Assembly: GCA_029747015.1 (NCBI GenBank)
Contig: JAKOGI010000178.1
Coordinates: 788,069-852,068 of the forward strand
Direction: 5' to 3'
Length of the DNA stretch: 64,000 bases
Origin: Carnegiea gigantea
Taxonomy: Eukaryota > Streptophyta > Magnoliopsida > Caryophyllales > Cactaceae
Part shown: piece by piece, positions 1-10,506 of the stretch
Numbering within the stretch: position 1 is the first letter of the stretch
Layout of the letters: the number at the start of each line of letters is the position of its first letter
Notes under the pieces: generated by a model
What the model was told of the DNA's origin: nothing
The model's database searches: none
Seen by the model: only the letters and a program-made list of their open reading frames with translations
Translations under genes and position numbers: made by a program

Positions 1-30
1 TGCTTCTCATATATGTGTTTTCTTTGTTAG

Positions 31-864
31 ATGGATCCTTATGGCATTAATATGTTGCCGGGTAGATCTATGATTGCTCACATCGCTCTGCTACATGTTA
101 GTATAGAGGCACATGCCTAGGACCCTTACTCTGAGTTCTGCAGTATTACGGTCCGTGCACAGCGACTGCTTTGGTCCTTACCCCCGGTTGGCCCGTGGGT
201 GGAGTTTAGGCAATGTTATCATAACTTTATGATAACAAGGAATCCAGGCTTGGACGGGCCTAGGTTTCAGGCCCAGGGGGCTTAGACGACTCTTACTACC
301 AAGTTGTTGTTGAGAGAGGAGTTTGAGTTGAGGGGAATTACTATGGATACTCTTCAGCACGTCTTTCCCCTACATCAAGCCCATCCCCCACTTGCAGCCC
401 CAGCACCAGCACAGGGGCCACCCTCCCCGCTAGCCCTAGCACAAGGGTCACCCTCCCCGCCAGCACCAGCACAGGGGTCACCCTCTTCGCCAGCACCAGC
501 ACAAGGGCCACCCTTCCTACCTGCACCAGACACCCCAGTGATGCCTGATAGCCCTGGGGAGGCTTACGTGGTGATAGACCTCCCGGACACCCCAGAAGTA
601 GTGGTGATTAGTTCTAGGGATGAGGACCACCAGGGCGAGGAGGATGATCCCGAGAAGGATCAAGACAGTGACGAGGTGGGGATAGAGCAGCAAGGGGAAT
701 AAGAAGCGGATGAGTTGATGGTAGAGTTAGAGGAGGAGCATGAGCCACAAGTTAAACAGGATGTCAATAATGCCGAGTCAGAGGCATCTACGAGCAGCTT
801 TGACTCAGGCGAAGAACCTGATGATGCGTCCGACCCGGATTGCGATCCATCTAGGGATCGTTAG
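31..864 (+). pseudogene. Extra ORF upstream of gag: Pro/Ala repeat protein with acidic tail (unrecognised)
   Basis: A single frame runs from the ATG at 31 to the TAG at 862-864 (about 277 codons), interrupted by stops near 118, near 283 and at 700. I do not recognise a family. Visible parts are an N-terminal third of mixed composition with a 'DPYSEFC' segment, then four copies of a ten-residue unit close to PAPAQGSPSP (about 400-520, 30-bp DNA period), then a Glu/Asp-rich tail ending in 'SDPDCDPSRDR'. It lies in sense orientation before gag, where most Ty3/gypsy elements have only leader. The bases just before the ATG (pyrimidine-rich, ending TTAG) resemble a splice acceptor, so a spliced RNA could express it. 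An accessory protein of the element is the simplest idea. The composition suggests a disordered protein. Function unknown. Confidence 0.55.
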
Positions 865-1297
865 GTGGTTTTAGGGGTTAGTGTAGTGGTTTTCATTTTG
901 AGCCTTGTATGTAGATATTTTGTGGGGCATCTGACATTGTATATAGTTAGTCCAATCCTCTCCGACCGTGATCACATGATCCATGCCTCTTTTTGGTTAT
1001 GTGACAGACCTAGTGTCTAGGGCTGTTTAGTGTTTAGTAATAGGGTAGGAGTCAGAGCTAGTCTTGCTTACTCAGCTAAGTGTAATATACTTTTGTTGCT
1101 CATATATATAAATCAATAACTATGTATGTAAGTACGCAGTTTTGAAACGAAATGATGATGCTTTGAGTTATGAAATAATCTTTGAGCCATCTCCTATGTA
1201 TTTATTGGGCACGTTTATCTTATATGTCTGGAGGTTCCAGCATTTAAATTGCTTCATTTAATGTATAATCAGAATGTCCTAGTCAGTGCAAAACAAC
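865..1297 (+). other. Non-coding spacer between extra ORF and gag
   Basis: AT-rich, with no ORF continuing either neighbour. It contains a TATATATAA-like run near 1,105. No tRNA gene or hairpin is evident. It is internal leader of the retroelement. Confidence 0.5.
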
Positions 1298-2269
1298 ATG
1301 GAGGTTCATGTAGAGGACAATATGGAACAAGACGAGGGATCGGGTGATCAAGCCTCGTGTCAGGAGCCACAACATGGTGACATGCCACCGTTTCCCTCTG
1401 AATTAGCTAGCAACTTAGGCAACCCGAGTTATTGGCTAACCTTAGTTGCTGAACTGATGAAGCGGATTCCCCAAGTACCTACTGAAACCCCTCATAAAGA
1501 GGACAAATTGGCAGATAACGTAGCATGGCGTAATGCTAAAGTTTATGATGGATCTTATGATCCAATAGTACTAGAGGAATGGATAAGGGGAATGGAGAAA
1601 GTTTTCACAGTAGTTGAGGTACCAGAGGAAAAGAAAATGAACATTGGGACGTATCATTTGTCAGGTGAAGCTGACATTTGGTGGAATACTATGAAGGATA
1701 AGCTCCTAGGACCTGAATTCACCTAGAGTAAATTTTTAGCAGAGTTGAGGGCAAAATTTTGCCCAGCTGTGGTGCAAAGGCAAAAGGAGAAGGAATTTAT
1801 GGAGTTGAAAATAAGCGGCAGCATGTCAGTGATGCAGTATGCTAGTAAGTTCACATAACTATCTAGGTTTGTCCATGAATTTATGTCATCTGAAAGGTTA
1901 AAGATGAGAAGGCTTGAAGAGGGTTTGGCCTTTTGCATTCGGAACCAGTTAGCCGGGTAACCCATTCTAACATACCAAGAACTGTACGAGCGAGCCGCTG
2001 AAGTGGAACAAGTGAAGACGGAGTTGAGAGCACTGAATCCAATCAACCACAAGCGAAAGGGGTTTGAGCGGGGGACTCCGAGTGAAAGTGTGAATCAAAA
2101 CCAGAAGAAACCTGCTCCTGTTTCCTCCAAGAGCCGTCCTGTAGGCTCGGCAGCACTCTGTGCGAAGTGTGGAAGAACAAATCACACCACTCTTGAATGC
2201 CGCATAGGCACCAACAAATGCATGTGGTGTGGAAGTTCTAAACACCTCATCGCTGCATGCCCCCGATGA
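1298..2269 (+). pseudogene. gag: Ty3/gypsy gag (decayed)
   Basis: Gag forms the virus-like particle and binds the element RNA. The first plausible ATG is at 1,298; the open frame begins just upstream, but a TAG at 1,280 closes it. An acidic start is followed by the retrotransposon gag domain ('WIRGMEKVF', 'GEADIWW', residues about 90-140). After stops at 1,724, near 1,857 and at 1,958 the frame continues to two CCHC zinc knuckles at about 2,158-2,262: C-AK-C-GRTN-H-TTLE-C and C-MW-C-GSSK-H-LIAA-C. Two knuckles is more than the usual single one. The stop at 2,267-2,269 separates gag from pol, but pol follows in the same frame, so this was probably one Gag-Pol polyprotein. Several stops are one transition away from Trp or Gln codons. 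Confidence 0.85.
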
Positions 2270-2302
2270 TTAAAAGTTGTAGACAAGGGCACCGCAAAAC
2301 CC

Positions 2303-3055
2303 TTGGCTCCGCTCCACCAGGGACCCCCACCTTCAAGGCCTGCAGTTGCAGGAAGGGCATTTGTGATGAACAAAAAGGAAGCTGCTACCTCTGGTGCGGT
2401 AGTCACTAGAACTCTCTTTTTAAATTCAAAGTCATTTTGTGTATTATTTGATTTGGGCACCACTCATTCGTTTATATCTACCCGATCTGCTACACAATTG
2501 AGCCTGGAGAATAAGACGATAGAAACCAATTATAGAATTAAGCTATCCAACAATTCTGTGATTGAGTGCCCCCTCTCTTATGAACTTGTCTCCATCATCA
2601 TTGGTGAAACTACTTTTCCTATGGATTTGATTCAATTTGACTAGTCAGATTTTGATATCATTTTGGAGATGAATTGGTTGCATATTTATGGAGCCAAAAT
2701 TGACTGTGAAGATCTTAGGGTTATCTTGAAAGATGAAAAAGGGAGAAAAGTGTGTTTTTATAGGCAGAAAGTTGCAAAATCTTGTTCTTTGATTTCTGCT
2801 ATGAAAGCAAGTAAGCTGTTATGTCAGGGATGTATTGGATATTGGTGTTATGCTATAGACACCCAAACAAAAGCAGAGGAAGCGAGGAATATACCTATAG
2901 TTTGTGAATTTGAAGATGTTTTTCCTAAGGAGTTACCAGGACTATCCCTGCAGAGGGAAATTGATTTTAGAATGAAATTAGTTCCTAGAGCTCAACCTGT
3001 TCCTAAAGCCCTATATCGTATGGCCCCAACTGAGCTTAAGAAACTAAAGATTTAG
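2303..3055 (+). pseudogene. pol: Ty3/gypsy protease and start of reverse transcriptase (decayed)
   Basis: Same frame as gag. The aspartic protease active site reads FDLGTTHSFIS at about 2,448-2,480; the family norm is D-T/S-G-A, so the catalytic Asp is kept but the following Thr is Leu. The protease flap and C-terminal part follow ('IIGETTFPMDL', 'SDFDIILEMNWL') across a TAG at 2,641-2,643. The RT connection ('FEDVFPKELPGLSLQREIDF', 'PKALYRMAPTELKKL') runs to a TAG at 3,053-3,055 that replaces the Gln normally found in QLDEL. The product would process the polyprotein and prime reverse transcription. Inactive. Confidence 0.85.
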
Positions 3056-3742
3056 CTAGATGAGTTGTTACAGAAGGGCTTTATTAGGCCAAGTGTGTCA
3101 CCATAGGGTGCCCCAGTATTGTTTGTCAAGAAGAAGGATGGAACCTTAAAGCTATGCATTGACTACAGGGAGTTGAACAAGATTACCATCAAAAGAAAAT
3201 ACACTCTGCCACGAGTAGCTGACTGGTTTCATCAACTACAAGGAGCAGGAGTATTCTGTAAGATTGATTTGAGGTTAGGGTACCATCAACTTAGGATTAA
3301 GCTTGAGGACATTCCTAAGATAGCGTTTAGGACCAGGTACGGTCACTATGAGTTCACAGTGATGCCTTTTGCTCTTAATAATGCTCCTGTAGCCTTCACG
3401 GACCTTATGAACAGGGTCTTCAAACCTTATTTAGACAAGTTTGTAGTGGTGTTTATAGATGACATCCTTATCTATTCTAAGGACAAGGAGGAACATGCTG
3501 ATTAATTACAGACAGTATTGCAAACCTTGAGGGAACATCAACTCTATGGCAAATTAAAGAAATATGAATTTTGGTTGGAGGTAGTGGTTTTTTTAGAGCA
3601 TGTGGTTACAAAAGAAGGAATTAAAGTTGACCCCCAGAAGGTGAAAGCAATCACAGAATGTCTAAGGCCTACCAATGCCACAGAGATTAGAAGCTTTCTA
3701 GGTTTAGTAGGCTACTATCGAAGATTCATTAAAGACTTTTAG
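3056..3742 (+). pseudogene. pol: Ty3/gypsy reverse transcriptase core (decayed)
   Basis: The most conserved part of the element. In frame are '[19 protein letters not shown]', '[13 protein letters not shown]', '[12 protein letters not shown]' and the catalytic box [10 protein letters not shown]. The three catalytic aspartates (residues 50, 114 and 115 of the frame starting at 3,119) are all present. A TAG at 3,104-3,106 replaces the Trp of the usual SPWGAPVLFV. A TAA follows 'KEEHAD' near 3,505, and a TAG follows 'YYRRFIKDF' at 3,740-3,742. The thumb motif '[13 protein letters not shown]' is intact. No indel is needed to read the whole domain, so damage here is only by substitution. Confidence 0.9.
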
Positions 3743-4384
3743 AAAATAGCTTCACCACTGACTAATTCACTAAAGAAGGCGAATAAGTTCGAGTGGACTG
3801 AAGGATCTAAGAAAGCTTTCAAAGAGCTAAGGCAGCGACTAACTACCGCCCCAATTCTAACGTTACCAATGGAAGGGAAGGATTATACAGTTTATAGTGA
3901 CGCATCAAAGAACGGTCTAGGGTGCGTACTGATGTAGGAGGACAAAGTAGCAGCTTATGCCTCTCGACAACTCAAGCCATATGAGAAAAACTACCCTACC
4001 CATGACCTGGAGTTAGCAGCCGTGGTCTTTGCATTGAAAATGTGGAGACATTATTTACTTGGGGTATCATGCAAGATCTATACTGATCATCAAAGTCTAA
4101 AGTATATCTTCACCCAGAAGGGGCTGAGACAACGGCGTTGGCTTGAGTTGCTTAAAGACTATGATTTGCAGATTCATTATCACCCTAGTAAAGCAAATGT
4201 GGTGGCGGATGCCCTGAGTAGGAAGGCGCAACATAGCTCCAACATTGTGGTGATTACTCAATTAAATCTCTTAAGAGAACTTGAGGACTTTGGGATTCAA
4301 TTGGTGTCCCATGGGCAAACAAGTGCTCAATTATCAGCACTTACTGTACAGTCTTCCCTAGTGGAAGAAATTCGACTGACCTAG
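3743..4384 (+). pseudogene. pol: Ty3/gypsy RNase H (decayed)
   Basis: RNase H degrades the RNA strand after reverse transcription. Motifs in order in frame 2: 'YSDASKNGLGCVL' (first catalytic Asp), '[20 protein letters not shown]' (catalytic Glu), '[11 protein letters not shown]', '[11 protein letters not shown]' (third Asp) and '[17 protein letters not shown]' (last Asp). A TAG at 3,935-3,937 replaces a Gln after 'GCVLM', and another ends the frame at 4,382-4,384. The frame then shifts near 4,470, shortly before integrase. Confidence 0.88.
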
Positions 4385-5360
4385 GAAAGTGATCCCGAAC
4401 TCCAAAGAATAAAGCAAAATTTAGAGAAAGGGAAGTCTCCGGGATTTGTAGTACGAGGATGGGACTCTGTGGTTCCAAAATCGCCTATGTGTGCCCAAAA
4501 ATGGGGAATTAAGAAAGCAGATCCTGGAAGAGGCTCACACTACTCGTTATTCAGTGCATCCAGGAGGCACCAAGATGTATAGAGATTTGAGACAATATTT
4601 CTGGTGGAATAATATAAAGAAGGACATTGCAGAATATGTGGATAAGTTTCTAACTTGTCAGAAAGTTAAAGCAGAGCATCAACGTCGTGTGGGTGAACTA
4701 CGACCCTTAGAAAATCCCACTTGGAAGTGGGATTCGATCTCGATGGACTTTGTTATGGGTTTACCCCTTTCTGCCTCGAAAAAAAATGCTATCTGGGTCA
4801 TAGTTGATCGACTCACAAAGTCGGCTCATTTCCTGCAAATTAAAGATACTTGGGGAGTTAAAAGACTAGCCCAACTGTATGTTAAGGAGATAGTCCGTCT
4901 ACACGGGATCCCTTTAGACATAGTCTCATATAGGGATTAAAGATTCCAAGCATGTTTTTGGCAAGCGCTTCAGAAGGCCTTTGGGACCAAATTAAACTTT
5001 AGTAGCTCCTACCGCCTAGAAACATATGGATAAACTAAAAGGGTGAATAAAAATTTTGGAGAACATGCTAAGAGCTTGTGTATTGGAGTTTCAAGGGAGG
5101 TGAGAAGACGACTTACCTTTGGTGGAGTTCTCTTATAACAACAACTATCAGTCCACCATTAAAATAGCCCCATTTGAGGCTTTATACGGGAGAAAATGTA
5201 GAACCCCGTTGTGCTGGAGTGATTTGGACAAGGCACTGAATATAGGTCCTGAAATGATTCAAGAGATCACTGAAACAATACGAAAAATTCGGGAACATAT
5301 CAGGGTCGCCCAAAGTTGACAAAAAAGTTATGCAGACAAAAAAAGAAGGCCTCTGGAGTT
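4385..5360 (+). pseudogene. pol: Ty3/gypsy integrase (decayed, catalytic Glu lost)
   Basis: Integrase inserts the cDNA into the chromosome. From 4,491 the N-terminal zinc-binding domain is visible ('HTTRYSVHPGGTKMYRDLR' with both His). The first Cys of the usual CLTC is Phe here, leaving only 'FLTCQKVK'. The core follows: 'WDSISMDFVMGLP' with the first catalytic Asp and 'DRLTKSAHFL'. A TAA breaks 'SYRD.RF' at 4,938-4,940, the site of the second Asp. At about 5,030 the usual TERVN reads TKRVN, a Glu-to-Lys change at the catalytic Glu. The frame shifts again before 5,119, and 'ALYGRKCRTPLCW' resumes. A TGA at 5,317-5,319 replaces the Arg of SRQKSYAD. Clearly inactive. Confidence 0.87.
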
Positions 5361-5800
5361 TCAAGTGGGCAATAAAGGTTTTCTGGAAGTCTCACCAACC
5401 AGAGGCGTCAAAAGGTTCGGAGCGCGGGGCAAATTGAGTCCAAGGTACATTGGACCTTATGAAATTATCAAAAAGTCGAATCCTGTCGCTTATCGGCTAC
5501 ATCTGCCTGTAGAACTTGAGCACGTACATAACGTGTTCCGTGTCTCTCAGCTTAAGAAATATATGCCAGATCCGGACCATATCATTGTATCTGAACCTAT
5601 CGAAATCACTGAAGATCTAGTATATGAAGAGCGTCCTCTCCAAATACTAGATCACCGGATCAAGCAGCTGCGCAACCAGCAGATATCATTGGTCAAAGTA
5701 CTCTGGATAAACCATACTTCCCAAGAAGTTACCTAGGAGACCGAGGAGGCAATAAAATCCAATTGCCCACATTTATTCGAGGTAAACTTACATGTTATGG
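5361..5800 (+). pseudogene. pol: Integrase C-terminal GPY/F module and chromodomain (Tekay type)
   Basis: The GPY/F-type segment ('RGKLSPRYIGPYEI') and 'LPVELEHVHNVFRVSQLKKY' are followed by a chromodomain-like module ('DLVYEERPLQILDHRIKQLR' then 'LVKVLWINH'). Chromoviral chromodomains are thought to steer insertion to histone-marked heterochromatin. A TAG at 5,734-5,736 replaces the conserved Trp of the TWE motif; beyond it 'ETEEAIKSNCPHLFE' completes the normal end of the polyprotein. The polypurine tract follows about 50 bp downstream. Confidence 0.85.
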
Positions 5801-5831
5801 TTAAATTCATCAGTTTCGAGGACGAAACTTT

Positions 5832-5846
5832 TTAAGGAAGGAAGAC
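5832..5846 (+). promoter_or_regulatory. Polypurine tract of the Tekay-like element
   Basis: A purine run AAGGAAGGAAGA lies directly before the LTR start TGTAATAG. It sits just after the conserved 'FEDETF' tail, the normal position of the plus-strand primer in this clade. Confidence 0.8.
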
Positions 5847-8497
5847 TGTAATAGTCCGACCCTAAATCATATTTATTCATTTCATTAATCCATGGGATTA
5901 ATTTCATCGCATTTAAATCATCGTTTTCTTTGTTATTTCAATTGGGGAAAATTTAAATGGGCCCTCACCTTGCAACTCGGGTCTTGGTTTTTTTGGCCAA
6001 ATCATTGATATTAGGCCTTAATATTTATGAATTAAGCGATTTAATTATTTTTATAGCAATCACAAACATTTAAAAAAAAAATTTTGCAAATGCGCTCGGT
6101 TTCAGTTCTTTTCCAAACCCGAGCACGTTTAAGGCTGATTTCGGTCCACCAAGACTTGCCCTTCTCTATCTAGCTAATTACCCTTAATTAGACCTTAATT
6201 ATGCTTAGTAAAAGTAGCTTTTGGGGATGAAATTTCAGCCAAGCATTATGTTTGCCTAACCTTCATTTGCACTAAGTAAACTTAAGTTGCTTTCTCTCTC
6301 TTCCCTCTCCGCCTTCCCTCTACACGGCCAGCACCAAGAACCACCAACCCAGCCACCTTTCAACCACCTTTCAACCACCAAACATCCACCACTTACCACC
6401 CCCAATCACCCCTCTCACTCCCACAAGCATCAAGGATCATTCTTACCTCTTTTCCAAGCACAAAGTGAGTATTCCTTCACCTCTTATGCTGATTTTGTTT
6501 TTGATTCTTGATCTTGTTAGCTTTTTCTTCTTGTTTTGGTTATTTTGATGATGGATCATGTTGTTTTTATTGAATTAAGAATCATCTTGGTGATGGATCA
6601 TGGTGGAGTTGAAGTTGGATGGTGTTAGGGTTAGGGTTTTATCTTAACCATGCAAGCTTTATGCTCAAGTATTGGATATTGATTATTTATCCTTGCTTTT
6701 GCTCATGTTTTAATCTATTGAAGTTTATTATGGTGGTTATGGTGATTTGAAAAGATGGGAGTGAGTTTAAGTTGACCCTAAGTTAGGGTTTTATCCATGA
6801 ATGCATGGTTTGGACCAAACTTGTGTTAAACTTAAGGTATGTGTATATATGCCTAGAAAATGAGCTTTGTTGGATATAAATATGAAGTGAAATTAAGTTT
6901 TGTGTTTTTGTATGATGTTAGGATGTACCAAAGTGTGTTTACATGCTCTTAAGAAGGAGTTTAAGTTGAGGATTGGTATGAAAAGTGAGAGAACCCACTC
7001 AATCAGTGAGGTTGGAATTTCCAGAAAAACAGGACAGGCTTTGAAATGAAACTGGTAATGATCAGCCCAGCTAAAAATTATGATTTTTGGTGTAGATAGG
7101 TCAGTGTGTTAGCTTTAAAATGGCTCTTGAATCGCATTAATCCGAGGTCTGTGGAGAAAGTTATGGCCATTTTACCAAACTTGTGCAGGGCGGGCTTAAA
7201 ACTGACATGCTGATGTTGTAGCCCCATTTTAGGAACCCTATCATGGGAATCATATTCCATATCCTTAATGAAAGTTTTAGAGGACTTCCTAACCTGTTTA
7301 TATTGGGGTCTTACGTCTCATTTCGAGGTCAGGCGTATAAGTTGTGGATTATTCTTCCCGTACCCTCTTTACAAGCCCTTATACTCCAAACTTGCCACCG
7401 TGCCTTAAATCACATTTCTATGGTTTATATCATCATCATTTTGGTTTAATCTATGAACTGGTGCATAAAGGTTCTTCATAAGCCAGTTTTATTTAAAGTT
7501 ATCCATTATAAGAATAAGATCGTTTCTGACCTCATGTTCCTATAATGATCTTTTGAATTGAATCAAGGCCTAAGCTTTCATTTTCTTCACTTTAGTGCAT
7601 GTTATACCTCTGTGAACTAGCATTTAAAACTTCTAGGCATGTTCATTGCCTGTATCTTTGGTAATCAGCACGTATTTATCGAAATCATAATAGTTTGGTA
7701 AGTACATCAAGTAATTATTTTAATCAGTGCTTTATCACATAATTAGTGACCCAATCAGTTATCAGTTACAGGGCATTGCCCTCCAGTTACCCGTGCGGTT
7801 TCAGGCCAGGTCCCTCGGTCAAGTTTGCAGGTATACACCTATTCACAGATCGTAATAGTTACTAAGGGGTGCACTAATAGATAATAATTGGCAATGCAGT
7901 TTTATATGCATCTCATTCCCTGTTTTCAATTAAAATGAATTGCAAGCGGGCCCAAATAATTTTTTAGTGAATTTTTATCAGTATAGGGATGAATGTACTA
8001 AGCTTTGGCTCAAGTTCGAAATATTTTCATGTTTTGTTTTAGGAAAATGTTCTGTGAACCATCCTCAGGAGGGCAGGGAGGCTGAAGGTGATAAATGAGA
8101 CGAGACCTTCCACATGATTGGCGGTGTGGGAGAGCTAAGATGCTATCTTAGCATATTGTGATGTATTTTGGAGTTTCAACTATATATTCGAACTGAATTA
8201 TGTATTTTGGTGCTACAACTGTATTTCTGAGCCAAGTTATGTATGTTGGTGTAACCCTCGGGATGTAGATCCAGTTCTGTATATAACTAAATGGTTTGAG
8301 TGATTATGATGGTGAATGCCCCTTTATAGGGTAACCTTTGGTTTATAGCAAGTTTTCATGTATAAGGGAAGCCTTGTCCTTTGTGGACGGCACTAACGCC
8401 TCGTTCATTGAGTTATTATATCTTATTAATAACCTTAAGCAGGTAAATGCAAGTAGGTGAATGCAGGCAATGAATCATGTATAATTGGGGCGTTATA
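5847..8497 (+). repeat. 3' LTR of the Tekay-like element
   Basis: Starts TGTAATAGTCCG right after the polypurine tract and ends GGGGCGTTATA, where TA probably replaces the canonical CA. The 3' half is recognisable in inverse orientation at 22,807-23,628; for example 'GGTAACTGGAGGGC' and 'GGTCACTAATTA' are shared after reverse complementing. This supports both the 3' boundary and the family assignment. It contains CT-rich leader-like sequence around 6,290-6,440. No ORF of note. Confidence 0.8.
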
Positions 8498-9025
8498 GTA
8501 AGAGCCTTGGCTTGACATTAGTGACGTTTTTATATCTAAGGGGAGGTTAAGGGCTCTAATACTTTTCTTGGTTATGAGACTGTACCCATAAAAGATATTA
8601 TATTTCTGTTTTATCCCAATCTCTGTCCTAATTTGAGTGTGAGACTTTGTAATTGCTTTCTTATTTTCTTGGCTTGGTTTTCATTACGTAGGTGAGTAGC
8701 AAACCTTGAAAGAATATGTCACAAGCTACCATCAAAATTAAGGGCTTCAATCTTCTGGTCCCTAATGCCATCCCTAAGTGATCTTCTTCTCCTTAGTCTC
8801 CTCCCTCCATAAGAGATACGGCCAAGCTGAGATTCATGAGCTGAATATGACCTAATAGAGGGCTCAAAGGCTAGCTCCTTATTCCTTCACCTAAGTTAAG
8901 CCATTAGTTGTAGAAGTTGAGCAGTCAAGTTCCTAATGTTGTCTTGTAGTTCTAAGATGGGTTTATCCCTCTTGAGATTGTGTGATTACTCAAAGGGCAG
9001 CCCCTTGGAACCCTGATCAACTGTT
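8498..9025 (-). pseudogene. Minus-strand gypsy gag 5' relic
   Basis: On the minus strand a broken frame gives 'SYGGRRLRRRRSLRDGIRD' followed by 'KIEALNFDG', which resembles the basic start and IPEFDG box of chromoviral gag. At about 9,010-9,022 a poor match to the inverse primer site (GCTCTGATACCA) marks a possible junction to an LTR on the right. The plus-strand Tekay-like element seems to have inserted here. Confidence 0.35.
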
Positions 9026-10382
9026 GAGGAAAAGAAGTATTTGTCCGAGACATTCTGTTTCAAAACAAGGACAGTAGGTGGTTATGGTTGTTAGAAGAGT
9101 TTAGCATTTGGCTGCTAGGATAATGTTTTGGTTAGGGGTCTTTTATAGCTCAGTCAACAAATTCCAGGGTTTAGTGATTGCTATTAACTCAAAATAGCAA
9201 AGAACTGAAAGTGCAGAAGCGAGGAACTCACCAAGGATCAAAGTTGGGCTATATTTCTAGTTGATGTATTTCAGGTAGCAAGAAGCATTTAACTAGAGCT
9301 AATAACTCAACATGCAAATATAACCAGAAGCAAAGGAAGCAGTCCACCATCCAAGCCTAAGGAAATCACCCCTAAACTTTTAAGTTGAGATACTAAGTTC
9401 AAATAAAGATTCCCACTCTAAACACTACTTTTGAAAGGATAAAGATTGAGAGATTTTAAGAGAAGGCCCAGTGCAGGAAGAAAATGACTCTGATTTAATT
9501 CAGCATTAGATCCTTCTTTCTGCTAAAGAGTTCTAACATACCCCCCTAAAGTTGACCTTGCAAAGAATAATGATATTACTAATGAAGCTTAAAAATAAAA
9601 ATAATTCTCCTTATACAGCTAGGCATTCAATGGCCAGCTTAAAAGTTTACTTAAATGACTTTACTGCAAAGGTTTAGTTAACCTTGAGCATATAAGACCA
9701 ATAAAATATGTAACATCATAAACGATTAAATCTGCTTTAGGTCACAATTATAAGGAAACCAAAAAATATGCATATTAGCAAGTGGAGAGCACAAGTGGGC
9801 TAAGCTTTAGTCTCCACTAGAATGAAGGGATTTTTTTGAATTCATAGCTAGTCCTTAGCCTTTTGCTCTAGCGTTAGGCTAGGTAAAGATCATGATGATG
9901 CATATAAATTAGTCATGTGCTTAAGAAGCTGAAATCCTAACTTAAAAAGCACTAATCATCAAGATAGTCCTAGCCGAACCTGTGCTACTATTTTGGTAGT
10001 GATCAATACTCTTGTTATAGTGACTCAAAAGTTATGTTTGATTACGAGCTAGGTTAATGGTATGAAGTAAACATCATAAGTTTCAAAATCAGTATAAGAT
10101 TGATGTTTAGCTTCAAGACTGTGCTAAAAACCCTTTTAGAACTGAGCCTACCCTATATTGAACAGTGCAAACTAAATTAATATTTATTAAACTGCTATAA
10201 TAATGCTTATCACTTAGTCTCAAAATGAGTACATAAGACTGAGAATGACTCCCTAAGGAGTCCAGCAAAGTAAGCTGTCTCCATGCAAGCGTCAAAGCTA
10301 GTTCCTTTGCTTAATCGAAGTGACCCTCATTCTAATCAATTAAGAGTGCGTCACTTATGCTATTTTGATTAGGTTGGAATGC
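9026..10382 (-). repeat. Unassigned AT-rich repeat, possibly 5' LTR of the relic to its left
   Basis: No coding signal on either strand. Position to the right of a primer-site-like sequence would make this the 5' LTR of a minus-strand element. No partner copy exists in the window, so this is inference only. Confidence 0.2.
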
Positions 10383-10506
10383 ATAACTTGACTTTTATGG
10401 GTGCTATTAATTCTTTATACACCCATTTTAAGCCATTTGTTTTCTCTGGGCATAAGATCCTTATGGGTGTAATTGAACCCTTAAATGAAAAGAGAATTAG
10501 ATTGAT
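10383..10506 (+). repeat. Isolated unit of the ~144-bp tandem repeat
   Basis: It reads 'ACACCCATTTTAAGCCATTT', then 'TTTTCTCTGGGCATAAGATC' and 'GGTGTAATTGAACCCTTAAA', then 'TGAAAAGAGAATTAGA'. This follows the monomer order of the array at 16,826-22,806. It directly precedes the left LTR of the gypsy relic. Confidence 0.7.

Larger units (their letters stand above)
1..8497 (+). mobile_element. Ty3/gypsy Tekay-like chromovirus, internal region and 3' LTR (5' LTR outside window)
   Basis: In order on the plus strand: an extra ORF, gag with zinc knuckles, protease, reverse transcriptase, RNase H, integrase, a C-terminal chromodomain, a polypurine tract and a 2.65-kb LTR. The protease-RT-RNaseH-integrase order defines Ty3/gypsy, and the chromodomain after integrase places it in the chromoviruses. 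The 'VFRVSQLKKY' and 'LVKVLW.NH' tail is typical of the Tekay/Del clade. Gag to RNase H lies in one reading frame (codons start at positions equal to 2 modulo 3) from 1,298 to 4,384, broken only by stop codons. Frame shifts occur near 4,470 and between 4,940 and 5,119. The element is dead. The left end, including the 5' LTR and primer site, precedes base 1. Confidence 0.9.

Noticed and set aside
304..702. Proline-rich ORF as a stand-alone host gene
   Set aside because: The frame is open on both sides apart from single stops and sits inside a retroelement; better read as part of the longer ORF 31-864.
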